A DNA stretch of 27,672 bases from Kmv34 sp964524965 (GCA_964524965.1 CAZGDY010000006.1:1-27672); one strand, 5' to 3'; shown: positions 1 to 8,126, counted from the stretch's first letter. A program made the numbers and translations. The notes: generated by a model not told the origin, from the sequence alone.

Positions 1-204
1 TGCCTTATGGAAAACACACTCAGCGGGCAGCTAAGTTTACTGTAATGATATTTTCAAAGGTCTTTTTACAGCTCACTGGCTAGTTTCGTTCAGGGAATGT
101 TTTTCTTCTCTGACGGGTATTAATAGTTTTTTTTAGGAAAAATTACCTGTTCTATGGGAAAAGTCATAAAAATAGCAAAGAGTACAACTTAATTGCAACC
201 GGGG

Positions 205-513
205 TTACTTCCAATAACCGGGTACTCGAATCCATCCACCTCGATATTTTTTCCAATGTCCTGGGATCCAGTGTTTATCCGGTGGTCTTTTAGTCCAGTG
301 CCCCGAAATCCATACATAAGTGTGATGTTTCGATTTCCAATTCCAATGTCCCTCAATCCACACGTAGATGGGTCCTGGACGAGGAGGAGGTAGCTCGTAG
401 TAGGGTGCAGGAGGAGTCTTAAACACAATTATTGCTCTTGGGTTAATGCACCCGGCAGCAAGTAAACCAGCCAAACCAATAACTACGAATAGTAGCACTA
501 GTTTTTTTTTCAT
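205..513 (-). CDS. WxxGHW-repeat lipoprotein, 102 aa
   Basis: Small secreted protein of unknown function. Residues 1-21 form a lipoprotein signal peptide: Lys-rich start, hydrophobic stretch, then LAAGC with Cys22 as the likely lipidated residue. The mature part is Pro-rich near residues 35-48 and then carries tandem aromatic motifs WIEGHW, WISGHW, WIPGHW and a degenerate VPGYW at the C-terminus. This matches the WXXGXW/YXWxxGHW-repeat family of cell-envelope proteins, for which I know no firm biochemical role. The ATG at 511-513 follows AGGAGG (521-526) with a 7-nt gap, which fixes the start. It stands alone on the minus strand, divergent from the trp operon. Membrane attachment is inferred from the lipobox. 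Confidence 0.85.
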   Translation of the reverse strand: MKKKLVLLFVVIGLAGLLAAGCINPRAIIVFKTPPAPYYELPPPRPGPIYVWIEGHWNWKSKHHTYVWISGHWTKRPPDKHWIPGHWKKYRGGWIRVPGYWK

Positions 514-577
514 TCTTGTTCCTCCTTTTGGCTCTATTTTCTTATTTTTTTTATTATTCCTTCATATCACATTAGAC

Positions 578-605
578 ATTATAAATAAGATAATAGTTCC
601 CACAA
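578..605 (-). promoter_or_regulatory. Putative promoter of the lipoprotein gene
   Basis: Read on the minus strand: TTGTGG (600-605), a 16-nt gap, then TATAAT (578-583), about 65 nt upstream of the lipoprotein ATG. The -10 is perfect and the -35 is weak. It is back-to-back with the trp promoter at 629-656. Confidence 0.5.
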
Positions 606-628
606 TACTCCTTTTTCTGTTTTTCTAG

Positions 629-656
629 TTGACAAAAGTTTTTCATTTGCTATAAC
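629..656 (+). promoter_or_regulatory. Putative trp operon promoter
   Basis: TTGACA (629-634), 16-nt spacer, TATAAC (651-656). Predicted transcription start is near 663, giving a leader of about 180 nt before trpE. An alternative -10, TATAAT at 672-677, has no good -35. An AAGGAGG at 681-687 abuts a GTG at 688 that opens only an 11-codon frame without Trp codons, so it is not a convincing leader peptide. Confidence 0.65.
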
Positions 657-735
657 AACAAAACTATCAAATATAATAGTAAGGAGGGTGAAGAAAAAAG
701 ATAAAATAAAAATTTTTGGTTAGGTTGGGGTTTTT

Positions 736-828
736 TAGTTGAGACTAGAAGAGATAAGGATTTAAGAAAAGAAAGATTAGAAGAGATGAAGCCGAAAAAG
801 CAAGGTCCATCTCGGGCCTATTTTTTTT
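736..828 (+). promoter_or_regulatory. TRAP-like trp attenuator leader
   Basis: Purine-rich leader with eleven NAG triplets at 736 (UAG), 741 (GAG), 746 (UAG), 751 (GAG), 756, 764, 769, 773 (AAG), 778 (UAG), 783 (GAG) and 789 (AAG). The first five are exactly 5 nt apart. TRAP, the 11-mer tryptophan-activated RNA-binding protein of Bacillus, binds eleven (G/U)AG triplets spaced by 2-3 nt. GAGAU (751-755) plus GGAUUU (758-763) can pair with AGGUCCAUCUC (803-813): 11 bp with a 2-nt bulge, two of them G-U pairs. That antiterminator excludes the terminator at 803-828, and its 5' arm contains triplets 4 and 5, so protein binding there would favour termination. No T-box and no Trp-rich leader peptide is visible. 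The trans-acting protein is not in this window. Confidence 0.65.
803..828 (+). terminator. Intrinsic terminator before trpE (attenuator)
   Basis: AGGUCC (803-808) pairs with GGGCCU (814-819) across a 5-nt loop: six pairs, one of them U-G. After one A comes a run of eight T (821-828). It ends 16 nt before the trpE start, so it can only act as a conditional terminator for the operon. Confidence 0.75.
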
Positions 829-844
829 GGAATAGAGGAGAAAA

Positions 845-2335
845 ATGTATTATCCTACGACTCAGGAATTTGAAAAGCTTTGCAAGCAAGGTAATTTGGT
901 CCCGGTATATAGAGAAATTCTTGCCGATGTGGAAACCCCGGTTTCTGCTTTTATTAAAATGGATAATGGTAAACACGTATGTCTTTTGGAAAGTGTAGAA
1001 AAAGGTGAGCGATGGGGTCGATATTCTTTTTTGAGTGTGGATCCTTTTATGATTTTTCAAACCAAGGGGAAAGTAGCTTACCTTCTAAAATCAGAAGGGA
1101 AAAATGAAACCTACCAAATCGAGGGGGATCCCTTAAGTGTTTTGAAAAAAATTATGAAAAGATTTAAAGTAGTCAATCTTCCTCATCTTCCCATCTTTTT
1201 TGGGGGTGCAGTTGGTTATGTTGGGTACGATGTAATCAAATTTTGGGAAAAAATACCCCATTTAAGAAAAAAAGATTTAAATTTCCCTGATTGTTTTTTT
1301 ATTTTTACTGGTGATGTGATTATTTTTGACCATTTAGATCATAAGATGAAGATAGTCAGTTATGCCTTTTTAAATGGGAAATCTCCCAAAGAAGCTTATA
1401 GAAAAGCAAAAGAAAGAATTGAAAAAATAATTTCTCGCCTCTCTCATAACTTGGACAACCCCCGGGACAAAATTCTCAGAAAAGTCAGTAACAGAGAAGT
1501 TAAATCTAATTTTACCCCTGAAGAATTTATGGGAAGCGTTATTAAAGCTAAAGAATACATAAAAAAGGGGGATATTTTCCAGGTAGTTTTATCCCAAAGA
1601 TTGAAAAGGGAAATTTCTGTTTCTTCCTTTGATATTTATAGAGTATTGAGATCTCTAAATCCTTCCCCTTATATGTATTACTTAAGGTGTGGTGATTTTT
1701 CTTTAGTGGGTTCCTCACCAGAAATTTTAGTTCGCAAGGAAGGAAAAGATGTAATTCTCAGGCCAATTGCTGGGACAAGGCCTAGAGGTAGGAATCAGGA
1801 AGAGGATCAAAAACTGGCTGGTGATTTGGCTAAAGATGAGAAAGAGCGGGCGGAGCATATAATGCTTGTGGATTTAGGTCGAAATGACCTGGGAAGAGTT
1901 TGTGATTATGGAACAGTAAAGGTTGAGGAACTTTTTTCTGTTGAAAGATATTCTCATGTGATGCATTTGGCTTCTGAGGTCCGAGGTAATTTAAAAAAAG
2001 GAGTAGATCGATTTGATCTTCTCCGTGCTTGTTTTCCCGCAGGTACTGTTTCTGGTGCTCCTAAAGTAAGGGCTATGCAGATAATTGAGGATTTAGAACC
2101 ATCGCACCGAGGACCTTATGCGGGAGCACTTGGCTATTTTAGTTTTTCAGGAAACATGGATACCTGTATAATCATTCGTACCATGATTGTCCATCAGAAT
2201 ATAGCTTATATTCAGGCGGGAGCAGGAATTGTTGCAGATTCTGACCCGGAAAATGAGTTTAAGGAAACCTTAAATAAAGCTAAGGCTTTGGTAAAAGCTA
2301 TAGATTTAGCTGAGGAGGGAAGGGAATGGTTATAG
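845..2335 (+). CDS. trpE: Anthranilate synthase component I
   Basis: Converts chorismate plus ammonia (delivered by TrpG) to anthranilate, the committed step of tryptophan synthesis. At 496 residues it is full length. The N-terminal domain carries LLES at 47-50, the element that forms the feedback tryptophan site in TrpE, so enzyme inhibition by Trp is expected. The chorismate-binding core (about 220-485) shows IAGTRPRG (308-315), DLGRNDLGRV (343-352), FPAGTVSGAPK (397-407) and QAGAGIVADSDPE (457-469). The start ATG follows GAGGAG (835-840). It is the first gene of the trp operon, and its last codons overlap trpG by 10 nt, consistent with translational coupling of the two subunits. LLES and the trpG partner favour TrpE over PabB. 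Confidence 0.97.
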   Translation: MYYPTTQEFEKLCKQGNLVPVYREILADVETPVSAFIKMDNGKHVCLLESVEKGERWGRYSFLSVDPFMIFQTKGKVAYLLKSEGKNETYQIEGDPLSVLKKIMKRFKVVNLPHLPIFFGGAVGYVGYDVIKFWEKIPHLRKKDLNFPDCFFIFTGDVIIFDHLDHKMKIVSYAFLNGKSPKEAYRKAKERIEKIISRLSHNLDNPRDKILRKVSNREVKSNFTPEEFMGSVIKAKEYIKKGDIFQVVLSQRLKREISVSSFDIYRVLRSLNPSPYMYYLRCGDFSLVGSSPEILVRKEGKDVILRPIAGTRPRGRNQEEDQKLAGDLAKDEKERAEHIMLVDLGRNDLGRVCDYGTVKVEELFSVERYSHVMHLASEVRGNLKKGVDRFDLLRACFPAGTVSGAPKVRAMQIIEDLEPSHRGPYAGALGYFSFSGNMDTCIIIRTMIVHQNIAYIQAGAGIVADSDPENEFKETLNKAKALVKAIDLAEEGREWL

Positions 2336-2928
2336 TAATTGATAACTATGATTCATTTGTTTATAATTTAGTTCAGTATTTGGGTGAACTTGGAGAAGTA
2401 ATAGAAGTGTACCGAAATGATAAAATTTCATTGGCCAAGATACGGGAAAAAAGGCCTGAAGCAATTGTGATATCTCCTGGACCAGGTAAACCTTCTGATG
2501 CGGGTATCTGTAACAAAGTAGTCGAGCAGTTTGTGAGATCTACTCCTATTCTGGGTGTTTGTCTTGGTCATCAATGTATTGGAGAGGTCTTTGGAGCAAA
2601 AATTGTAGAGGCTAAAAATTTGATGCATGGAAAGACTTCTCTTATTTATCATAGCGGCAAAGATATATATCATGGCTTAGAAAACCCCTTTATAGCTACT
2701 CGTTATCATTCTCTCATAATTAAGGATGGCACTCTCCCACCTTGTTTAGTGATGACTGCCTGGACCCGGGAAGGAAAAATTATGGGAATAAGACATAAGG
2801 AATATCCTGTATTCGGTGTCCAGTTTCATCCAGAATCTATTCTTACTAATGTGGGCATGGAGCTGCTAAAGAATTTTTTGCGTTTGAAAGAATGTATTCG
2901 CCAAAAAATCTGGCACATTCCCCATTGA
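2326..2928 (+). CDS. trpG: Anthranilate synthase component II (glutamine amidotransferase)
   Basis: Glutaminase subunit that feeds ammonia to TrpE. It is a class I amidotransferase of 200 residues with the oxyanion segment ISPGPGKP (49-56), nucleophile Cys79 in GVCLGHQ and the catalytic pair His168/Glu170 in FHPES. The start lies inside the end of trpE (10-nt overlap), with GAGGAGG of the trpE 3' end as its SD. It is a stand-alone subunit, not fused to trpD as in enterics. Such subunits sometimes also serve PabB; no pab gene is visible here. A 46-nt gap follows before trpD. Confidence 0.96.
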   Translation: MVIVIDNYDSFVYNLVQYLGELGEVIEVYRNDKISLAKIREKRPEAIVISPGPGKPSDAGICNKVVEQFVRSTPILGVCLGHQCIGEVFGAKIVEAKNLMHGKTSLIYHSGKDIYHGLENPFIATRYHSLIIKDGTLPPCLVMTAWTREGKIMGIRHKEYPVFGVQFHPESILTNVGMELLKNFLRLKECIRQKIWHIPH

Positions 2929-2974
2929 AAATGGATTTTTATCCCTCGATTATCAAGAATAGAGAAAAGGTATA

Positions 2975-4003
2975 ATGATTAAAGAAGTATTGGCTATATT
3001 AATAAAAGGAAAAGATTTGAGTGAGACTCAATCCCAAGGGGTTATGTTGGAAATAATGGAGGGAAAAGCAACCTCTGCTCAAATTGCTGCTTTTTTAACC
3101 GCACTTAGGATGAAAAAAGAAAGTGTGGAAGAGATAGCAGGATTGGCTCACCAAATGATGAGAAAAGTAATTAGTTTCCCCTGGGATGGTGATACTTTGG
3201 TGGATACCTGTGGTAGTGGAGGGGACGGTGTGGGAACTTTTAATATATCAACAGTTAGCGCTTTTATTGTGGCCGGCGCGGGTGTGAAGGTTGCTAAGCA
3301 TGGCAACCGAGCCTTATCCAGCCGATGTGGTAGCGCTGATGTCTTGGAAGAGATTGGAATGAAGATTAAATTGCCGTCTTATTTAGCTCAGGAAGCCTTA
3401 GAAAAGATAGGTATAAGTTTTTTATTTGCCCCTGTTTTTCATCCAGCGATGAAATATGCTCTAATTCCCCGACGGGAAATGGGAATAAGAACAGTATTTA
3501 ATGTGTTGGGCCCATTAACCAATCCTTTAAGGGCAAATATTCGCCTTATGGGAGTTTATAATCCTTTTCTTACCTTGATTTTAGCTCAGGTAATGAGCCG
3601 TTTGGGAGTTAAAAGAGGTTTTGTTGTGTGGGGAGAGGACGGACTTGATGAGATTACTGTGACCGGCAGGACTAAAGTAGCGGAATTAAAAAATGGAGAA
3701 GTTACAAGTTACTGGATTAAGCCGGAAAACTTAGGTATAGAAAGAAGTTCTTTAAAAGAGCTTAAAGGAGGGGGGAAAAAGAGGAATGCTCAGATAATTC
3801 GAACTATTTTAAGTGGCAAAGAAAAAGGAGCTAAAAAAGATATTGTTTTACTCAACGCAGCTTTTTGTTTATTGGGAGCAGGAGTTGTTTCTAATATTAA
3901 ACAGGGGATTGAACTTGCTAGCCAGTCTATTGATTCGGGGGAGGCATTGAAGAAGCTCAATCAATTAGTAGAGTTTACTAATAGTTTTTTTATAAAGACT
4001 TAA
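2975..4003 (+). CDS. trpD: Anthranilate phosphoribosyltransferase
   Basis: Transfers the phosphoribosyl group of PRPP to anthranilate. Its 342 residues match the family. The N-terminal helical domain (about 1-70) is followed by the PRPP/Mg site DTCGSGGDG (77-85), KHGNRALSSRCGSADVLE (108-125, anthranilate and PRPP contacts), a His-Pro-Ala-Met segment near 156-159, LGPLTNP (178-184) and GEDGLDE (220-226). The ATG at 2975 is preceded by AGAAAAGG. This is the only trp gene separated from its upstream neighbour by more than a few bases (46 nt); I see no terminator in that gap. Confidence 0.97.
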   Translation: MIKEVLAILIKGKDLSETQSQGVMLEIMEGKATSAQIAAFLTALRMKKESVEEIAGLAHQMMRKVISFPWDGDTLVDTCGSGGDGVGTFNISTVSAFIVAGAGVKVAKHGNRALSSRCGSADVLEEIGMKIKLPSYLAQEALEKIGISFLFAPVFHPAMKYALIPRREMGIRTVFNVLGPLTNPLRANIRLMGVYNPFLTLILAQVMSRLGVKRGFVVWGEDGLDEITVTGRTKVAELKNGEVTSYWIKPENLGIERSSLKELKGGGKKRNAQIIRTILSGKEKGAKKDIVLLNAAFCLLGAGVVSNIKQGIELASQSIDSGEALKKLNQLVEFTNSFFIKT

Positions 4004-4016
4004 AAAAGGAAAAGGA

Positions 4017-4811
4017 ATGTTTCCAGAGATACTTGAGAAAATACTTTTTGCCAAAAAAAAGGAAGTAGCCAGAAAAAAATTACAGCTTCCTCTAAAAACG
4101 CTTCAGTCACAATTAAGTGAGATTGAATTACCGAGAGATTTCAGGAGTAGCATTTCTAACAAAGAGAAAATAAATATAATTGCCGAAATTAAGCGACGTT
4201 CTCCCTCGGCAGGGATTTTAAGAAGAGATTTAGATCCGGTTCAGTTGGCTAAATTATATGAGGAAAGTGGTGCCTCAGCTATATCTGTTTTAATTGACAA
4301 GGATTTTTTTGGAGGAAGTTTGGAGGATCTGATCAATGTCAAAAAGAGTACTTCCTTACCCCTTTTAGCTAAGGAATTTATTTTAGATGAGTATCAGATT
4401 TTTGAAGCAAGAATGGGGGGAGCAGATGCAATTTTATTAATTGTCAGAATTCTGAAAAAAGAAAAATTATTACATCTTTATCAGGTTGCCCATAGTTTAA
4501 ATTTATCTTGTATAGTGGAAATTCATTCTCCTCAGGAAATTCAGAAACTTAACCACCTCCCTCCCTCAATAATAGTAGGTATTAATAACAGGAATTTAAG
4601 AAATTTTAAGGTAGATTTGACAATAACTGAGCGAGTTTTAAGCCTTCTTCCTCAAGGAAAATTGGTGATTAGCGAAAGTGGAATAAAAAATGCGAGAGAT
4701 ATAAAAATGTTAAGAAAAATAGGAGTTAGTGCTTTTTTAATAGGAGAGAGTATTTTGCGGAGTGAAAATTCTGCTTATATGCTCAAAAAGCTTTGCTATG
4801 GTAAGGATTAA
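4017..4811 (+). CDS. trpC: Indole-3-glycerol phosphate synthase
   Basis: Closes the indole ring of CdRP with loss of CO2 and water. It is a 264-residue TIM barrel. Expected catalytic positions are visible: Glu57 and Lys59 in IIAEIKRRSPSAG (54-66), Lys119 in LAKEFI, Glu168 in CIVEIH, Asn190 in GINNRNL and the Glu220-Ser221 pair in ISESGI. It starts 13 nt after trpD with an AAAGGAAAAGG SD, and its 3' end overlaps trpF by 14 nt. It is monofunctional, unlike the enteric TrpC-TrpF fusion. Confidence 0.97.
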   Translation: MFPEILEKILFAKKKEVARKKLQLPLKTLQSQLSEIELPRDFRSSISNKEKINIIAEIKRRSPSAGILRRDLDPVQLAKLYEESGASAISVLIDKDFFGGSLEDLINVKKSTSLPLLAKEFILDEYQIFEARMGGADAILLIVRILKKEKLLHLYQVAHSLNLSCIVEIHSPQEIQKLNHLPPSIIVGINNRNLRNFKVDLTITERVLSLLPQGKLVISESGIKNARDIKMLRKIGVSAFLIGESILRSENSAYMLKKLCYGKD

Positions 4812-5433
4812 GGTATGTGGAATAACCAATAGGGAAGATGCCCTTTTGTCGGTAGATTTGGGAGTAGATGCTCTTGGTTTTATCTTTGCCCCTAGTCCAC
4901 GGGGGATAACCCCTCAAAAGGCAAAAAAGATAATTCAGGTTTTACCTCCATTTATTGAGAGAGTGGGAGTATTTGTTAATGAAACTTCTTGGAAGGTGAA
5001 AACTGTTGCTAAGCTTTGTTCGTTAACCTGTCTTCAGTTTCATGGAGATGAGTCTCCTCATTATTGCGCTCAGTTCAACCAGAAAATAATAAAATCTTTT
5101 TCTCTGAAAGATAAAATTCCGAAAGACATTTCCCATTATCAGGTTAGTGCTTACTTGGTGGATACTTTTTTAAAGGGAAAAAGAGGTGGAACGGGCAAAA
5201 CCTGCAATTGGGAAATTGCCAGGAAAATAAGAAATATTGGTTTTTCTCTTATTCTTTCGGGGGGACTTACCCCTGACAATGTAGGAGAAGCCATAACTAA
5301 AGTTAAACCTTATGCTGTAGATGTTGCCAGTGGCGTGGAAGAGAAGCCTGGGGAAAAATCAGAGAAAAAATTGAAACAATTTATTCAAAATGTGAGGGGA
5401 AAAGATGAAACTTTACAGATTACCCACTTCTAA
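4798..5433 (+). CDS. trpF: Phosphoribosylanthranilate isomerase
   Basis: Amadori rearrangement of PRA to CdRP. I chose ATG 4798, giving 211 residues, because the family begins with the strand RIKVCGIT. An upstream in-frame ATG at 4762 would only add a tail read inside trpC. The general base Cys7 (KVCGIT) and general acid Asp122 (LVDTF) are in place, as are GVFVNE (57-62), QFHGDE (80-85) and the phosphate-binding LSGGL (153-157) and DVASGVE (175-181). The gene overlaps trpC by 14 nt and trpB by 29 nt, so expression is probably coupled by re-initiation; no strong SD stands before it. Confidence 0.95.
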   Translation: MVRIKVCGITNREDALLSVDLGVDALGFIFAPSPRGITPQKAKKIIQVLPPFIERVGVFVNETSWKVKTVAKLCSLTCLQFHGDESPHYCAQFNQKIIKSFSLKDKIPKDISHYQVSAYLVDTFLKGKRGGTGKTCNWEIARKIRNIGFSLILSGGLTPDNVGEAITKVKPYAVDVASGVEEKPGEKSEKKLKQFIQNVRGKDETLQITHF

Positions 5434-6634
5434 GGGTTGGTTTGGGAAATTTGGAGGTAGGTTTGCTCCTGAGACACTAATGCCTGCTCTTCAGGAAATA
5501 GAGGAGGCCTACAGAGAGGTAAGGAAAGATACTAAGGGGTTTCAAAGAAAACTTAAGTGGTATCTTTCTCACTACGCAGGAAGACCTACCCCTCTTTATC
5601 CTGCTCTTCGTCTGAGCAAACAGCTCAAGGGAGCAAAGATTTATTTAAAGAGAGAAGATCTTGCCCATACTGGCTCTCATAAGATTAACAATACTTTAGG
5701 GCAGGTACTTTTGGCAAAAAAGATGGGGAAAAAACGGATTATTGCTGAAACTGGAGCAGGCCAACACGGTGTAGCTACAGCGACAGCTGCCGCTCTTTTG
5801 GGGTTTCCTTGTCAAATTTATATGGGGGAAGAAGATATCCAAAGACAAAAACTTAACCTGTTCAGAATGAAGTTGTTAGGAGCTGAGGTGATTCCAGTCA
5901 GCTCCGGAAGTAAAACTCTTAAAGATGCTATAAATGAAGCAATGAGGGACTGGGTTACTAATGTTAGAACAACTTATTATGTTTTAGGTTCAGTGGTAGG
6001 ACCTCATCCCTATCCGGTGATGGTTAGAGATTTTCAGTCAGTAATTGGCCGGGAAATTAAAAGGCAGATAATGAGTCAGGAAGGTAAAATGCCGGATTGC
6101 ATGATTGCTTGCGTTGGAGGAGGAAGTAATTCTATGGGTATGTTTTACCCTTTTTTAAAAGATGAAGTTAAATTGATAGGAGTAGAGGCTGGAGGGCTGG
6201 GACTCTTTTCCTCCAAACATGGAGCCACTCTTGCCAGGGGGAATGTTGGTATTCTCCACGGCAGCAAAAGTTTTCTTCTTCAGGATGAAGATGGTCAAAG
6301 TCTTTCTACTCATTCTATAGCAGCAGGGCTGGATTACCCTGGAGTAGGCCCCGAGCACTCTAATTTGAAAATAACAGGAAGGGTTACTTATGCTACAGTA
6401 ACTGATAGAGAAGCGCTTAAGGCTTTTAAACTTTTGTCCCAGGTTGAGGGTATTATTCCTGCTCTGGAGAGTGCTCATGCTGTTGCCCACGCTACAAGAG
6501 TTGCTCCTTGTATGAACAGAGAAGAATCATTGATAGTAAACCTTTCTGGTAGAGGAGACAAGGATGTAGAACAAGTGGCCAAAATTAATGCGAAAAAGAT
6601 GAGTACAATCAATATAAAAAAAATGGAGGGATAA
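5405..6634 (+). CDS. trpB: Tryptophan synthase beta chain
   Basis: PLP enzyme joining indole (channelled from TrpA) to L-serine. It has 409 residues and is of the TrpB1 type that pairs with TrpA. Lys93 in TGSHKINN holds PLP, Glu115 in AETGAGQHG is the catalytic acid, and GGGSN (228-232) binds the PLP phosphate. The N-terminal WFGKFGGRFAPETLMPAL (12-29) and the absence of the TrpB2 extension support TrpB1. The ATG at 5405 follows GAGGGGAAAAG inside trpF. The C-terminal ten or so residues are Lys-rich and variable. The stop codon shares one base with the trpA start. Confidence 0.97.
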   Translation: MKLYRLPTSKGWFGKFGGRFAPETLMPALQEIEEAYREVRKDTKGFQRKLKWYLSHYAGRPTPLYPALRLSKQLKGAKIYLKREDLAHTGSHKINNTLGQVLLAKKMGKKRIIAETGAGQHGVATATAAALLGFPCQIYMGEEDIQRQKLNLFRMKLLGAEVIPVSSGSKTLKDAINEAMRDWVTNVRTTYYVLGSVVGPHPYPVMVRDFQSVIGREIKRQIMSQEGKMPDCMIACVGGGSNSMGMFYPFLKDEVKLIGVEAGGLGLFSSKHGATLARGNVGILHGSKSFLLQDEDGQSLSTHSIAAGLDYPGVGPEHSNLKITGRVTYATVTDREALKAFKLLSQVEGIIPALESAHAVAHATRVAPCMNREESLIVNLSGRGDKDVEQVAKINAKKMSTINIKKMEG

Positions 6635-7452
6635 TGAATCGGATAGTCAAAACATTTGATAGGTTAAGAGAAAGAAATGAAAAGGCTTTTATTCCTTTCA
6701 TTACTTTGGGTTATCCTGATCTTAAATATACCGAACTTCTGGTTCTGGAAATGCAGGCAAGGGGTGCAGATATTATTGAATTAGGTATTCCTTTTTCTGA
6801 TCCCTTGGCTGATGGTTCTGTAATCCAGACAGCCTCTTATGAGGCTTTAAAGAATGGCATTAATCTTGCTAAAGCTATAAAGTTTGTGGAAAAATTAAGA
6901 CGTAAAACTCAAATACCGCTAATTTTTATGGGATACTACAATTCGATTTTTAAATTTGGAGAAAAAGAATTTGTTTCTCAAGCCTCCATAGCTGGAGTAG
7001 ATGGGGTTATTGTGGTTGATCTACCTCCCGAGGAGGCTGTTTTATTGGAGAGATACGCGAAGGAAAAAAATTTAGCAACCATATTTCTGTTGACTCCTGT
7101 AAGTTCGGATCAAAGAATTAAACTTGTATCTCGTAGCAGTCAAGGTTTTATCTATTGCGTCTCTTATACAGGAGTGACAGGAGAAGGAAAAGGGAAAGAA
7201 GAGATGTTGAGGCATCTTTTAGCTAAAGTCAGGTCTTTTTCATCTACTCCTGTGGCGGTAGGATTTGGAATTTCTTCTCCCAAGGAGGCAAAAAGGCTCT
7301 GTCAATTTTCCGATGCCCTGGTTGTTGGGTCGGCTATTATCCGCGTGATAGCGGAAAATATAAATAAAAAAAATATGGTGGAAAAAGTAGGTGAATTTGT
7401 CCACTCCATTTGTTGGGCTGTCAAAAATTACAAAAATGGAGAAAATATATGA
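6634..7452 (+). CDS. trpA: Tryptophan synthase alpha chain
   Basis: Cleaves indole-3-glycerol phosphate to indole and glyceraldehyde 3-phosphate. It is a 272-residue TIM barrel with catalytic Glu49 and Asp60 at exactly the textbook spacing (IELGIPFSDPLADG). It also has FMGYYN and GVIVVDLPPEE segments, the loop YCVSYTGVTG and the phosphate-binding GFGIS near 210. The ATG overlaps the trpB stop by one base (TAATG), with GGAGGG directly upstream. Its 3' end overlaps the next gene (ATGA), so the operon continues beyond the seven trp genes. Confidence 0.97.
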   Translation: MNRIVKTFDRLRERNEKAFIPFITLGYPDLKYTELLVLEMQARGADIIELGIPFSDPLADGSVIQTASYEALKNGINLAKAIKFVEKLRRKTQIPLIFMGYYNSIFKFGEKEFVSQASIAGVDGVIVVDLPPEEAVLLERYAKEKNLATIFLLTPVSSDQRIKLVSRSSQGFIYCVSYTGVTGEGKGKEEMLRHLLAKVRSFSSTPVAVGFGISSPKEAKRLCQFSDALVVGSAIIRVIAENINKKNMVEKVGEFVHSICWAVKNYKNGENI

Positions 7453-8102
7453 AAAAGCTCCCGGCCAGAAAAATAATGACTGATGTTTCCGAGGGAATGG
7501 TGAAAAAGGATTTAGAACGATATAAAAAAGAGGCGGTAGAGATAGGAGCTAGTGATGCTAAAATTATTTCGGCAAACTGGGTAAGGATAGATGAGAGAGT
7601 TAGAATGAAATGTCTTGTTCCCCGCTGTCAGCTTTATGGAGAAAACGCGAATTGTCCTCCTTATACACCTTCTCCTGAGGAGATGAGGAAAGTTATAAGC
7701 AAATATAGTTATGCTGTTTTGATGAAAAACGATGTTTTGCCAAAAGAGGACTTTATAGATGGTGAAAAATGGCACAAGGCCCATACGAAGCACCAGGGTA
7801 AGACTCATAACATTGTTTCTCATATAGAAGCTCTTGCCTTCAACGATGGATATTATTTTGCTCTGGGATTTGCTGCAGGAGGCTGCAAATCAGCTCTTTG
7901 CGGAGGGCAAATCTGTCATTTTTTAGACAGCGGGAGATGCAAATTTCCTCTAAAGGCGCGGCCTTCCATGGAAGCAATGGGAATTGATGTATATAATCTT
8001 GTTTGCCAGGCTGGATGGGATATTTATCCTATTGCTCACCCCGATGTTGATCCTGAATCTATTCCCTGTGCCATTTCAGTAGGGGTAGTATTTATCTGGT
8101 AA
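7449..8102 (+). CDS. DUF2284 Cys-rich metal-binding protein
   Basis: Function unknown; the family is annotated as predicted metal-binding. I take ATG 7449 (217 aa), which overlaps the trpA stop as ATGA; an in-frame ATG at 7410 lies deep in trpA. Two cysteine clusters are visible: Cys55, Cys60 and Cys69 (CLVPRC...NCPPY), and Cys146, Cys151, Cys156 and Cys164 (CKSALCGGQIC...RC), with further Cys186 and Cys207. The spacing suggests iron-sulfur binding, but that is inference. No signal peptide or membrane segment is seen, so it is cytoplasmic. Tight coupling to trpA implies co-expression with the trp genes; a role in tryptophan metabolism is not shown by the sequence. Confidence 0.85.
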   Translation: MKKLPARKIMTDVSEGMVKKDLERYKKEAVEIGASDAKIISANWVRIDERVRMKCLVPRCQLYGENANCPPYTPSPEEMRKVISKYSYAVLMKNDVLPKEDFIDGEKWHKAHTKHQGKTHNIVSHIEALAFNDGYYFALGFAAGGCKSALCGGQICHFLDSGRCKFPLKARPSMEAMGIDVYNLVCQAGWDIYPIAHPDVDPESIPCAISVGVVFIW

Positions 8103-8126
8103 ACAACTAAAAAGGGAGGCTAATTA

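Noticed and set aside
3..83. Open frame from the left edge (ending KVFLQLTG) that could be the 3' end of a plus-strand gene
   Set aside because: Only 26 codons, no recognisable motif, and other frames in the region are no better; the region 1-188 shows nothing else I can support.
688..723. GTG-started 11-codon leader peptide after AAGGAGG
   Set aside because: The SD touches the GTG and the peptide has no Trp codon. The frame holding two TGG codons (717 and 726) has an upstream stop and no start, so a classical Trp-codon attenuator is not supported.
660..844. T-box riboswitch in the trp leader
   Set aside because: No T-box consensus (UGGNACCGCG-like) or specifier-loop arrangement is visible.
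786..998. 70-aa plus-strand frame overlapping the trpE start
   Set aside because: It runs through the terminator and into trpE in another frame, with no family similarity.
4762..4797. 12-residue N-terminal extension of trpF from ATG 4762
   Set aside because: It lies within trpC and would add residues before the first beta strand that the family does not have.
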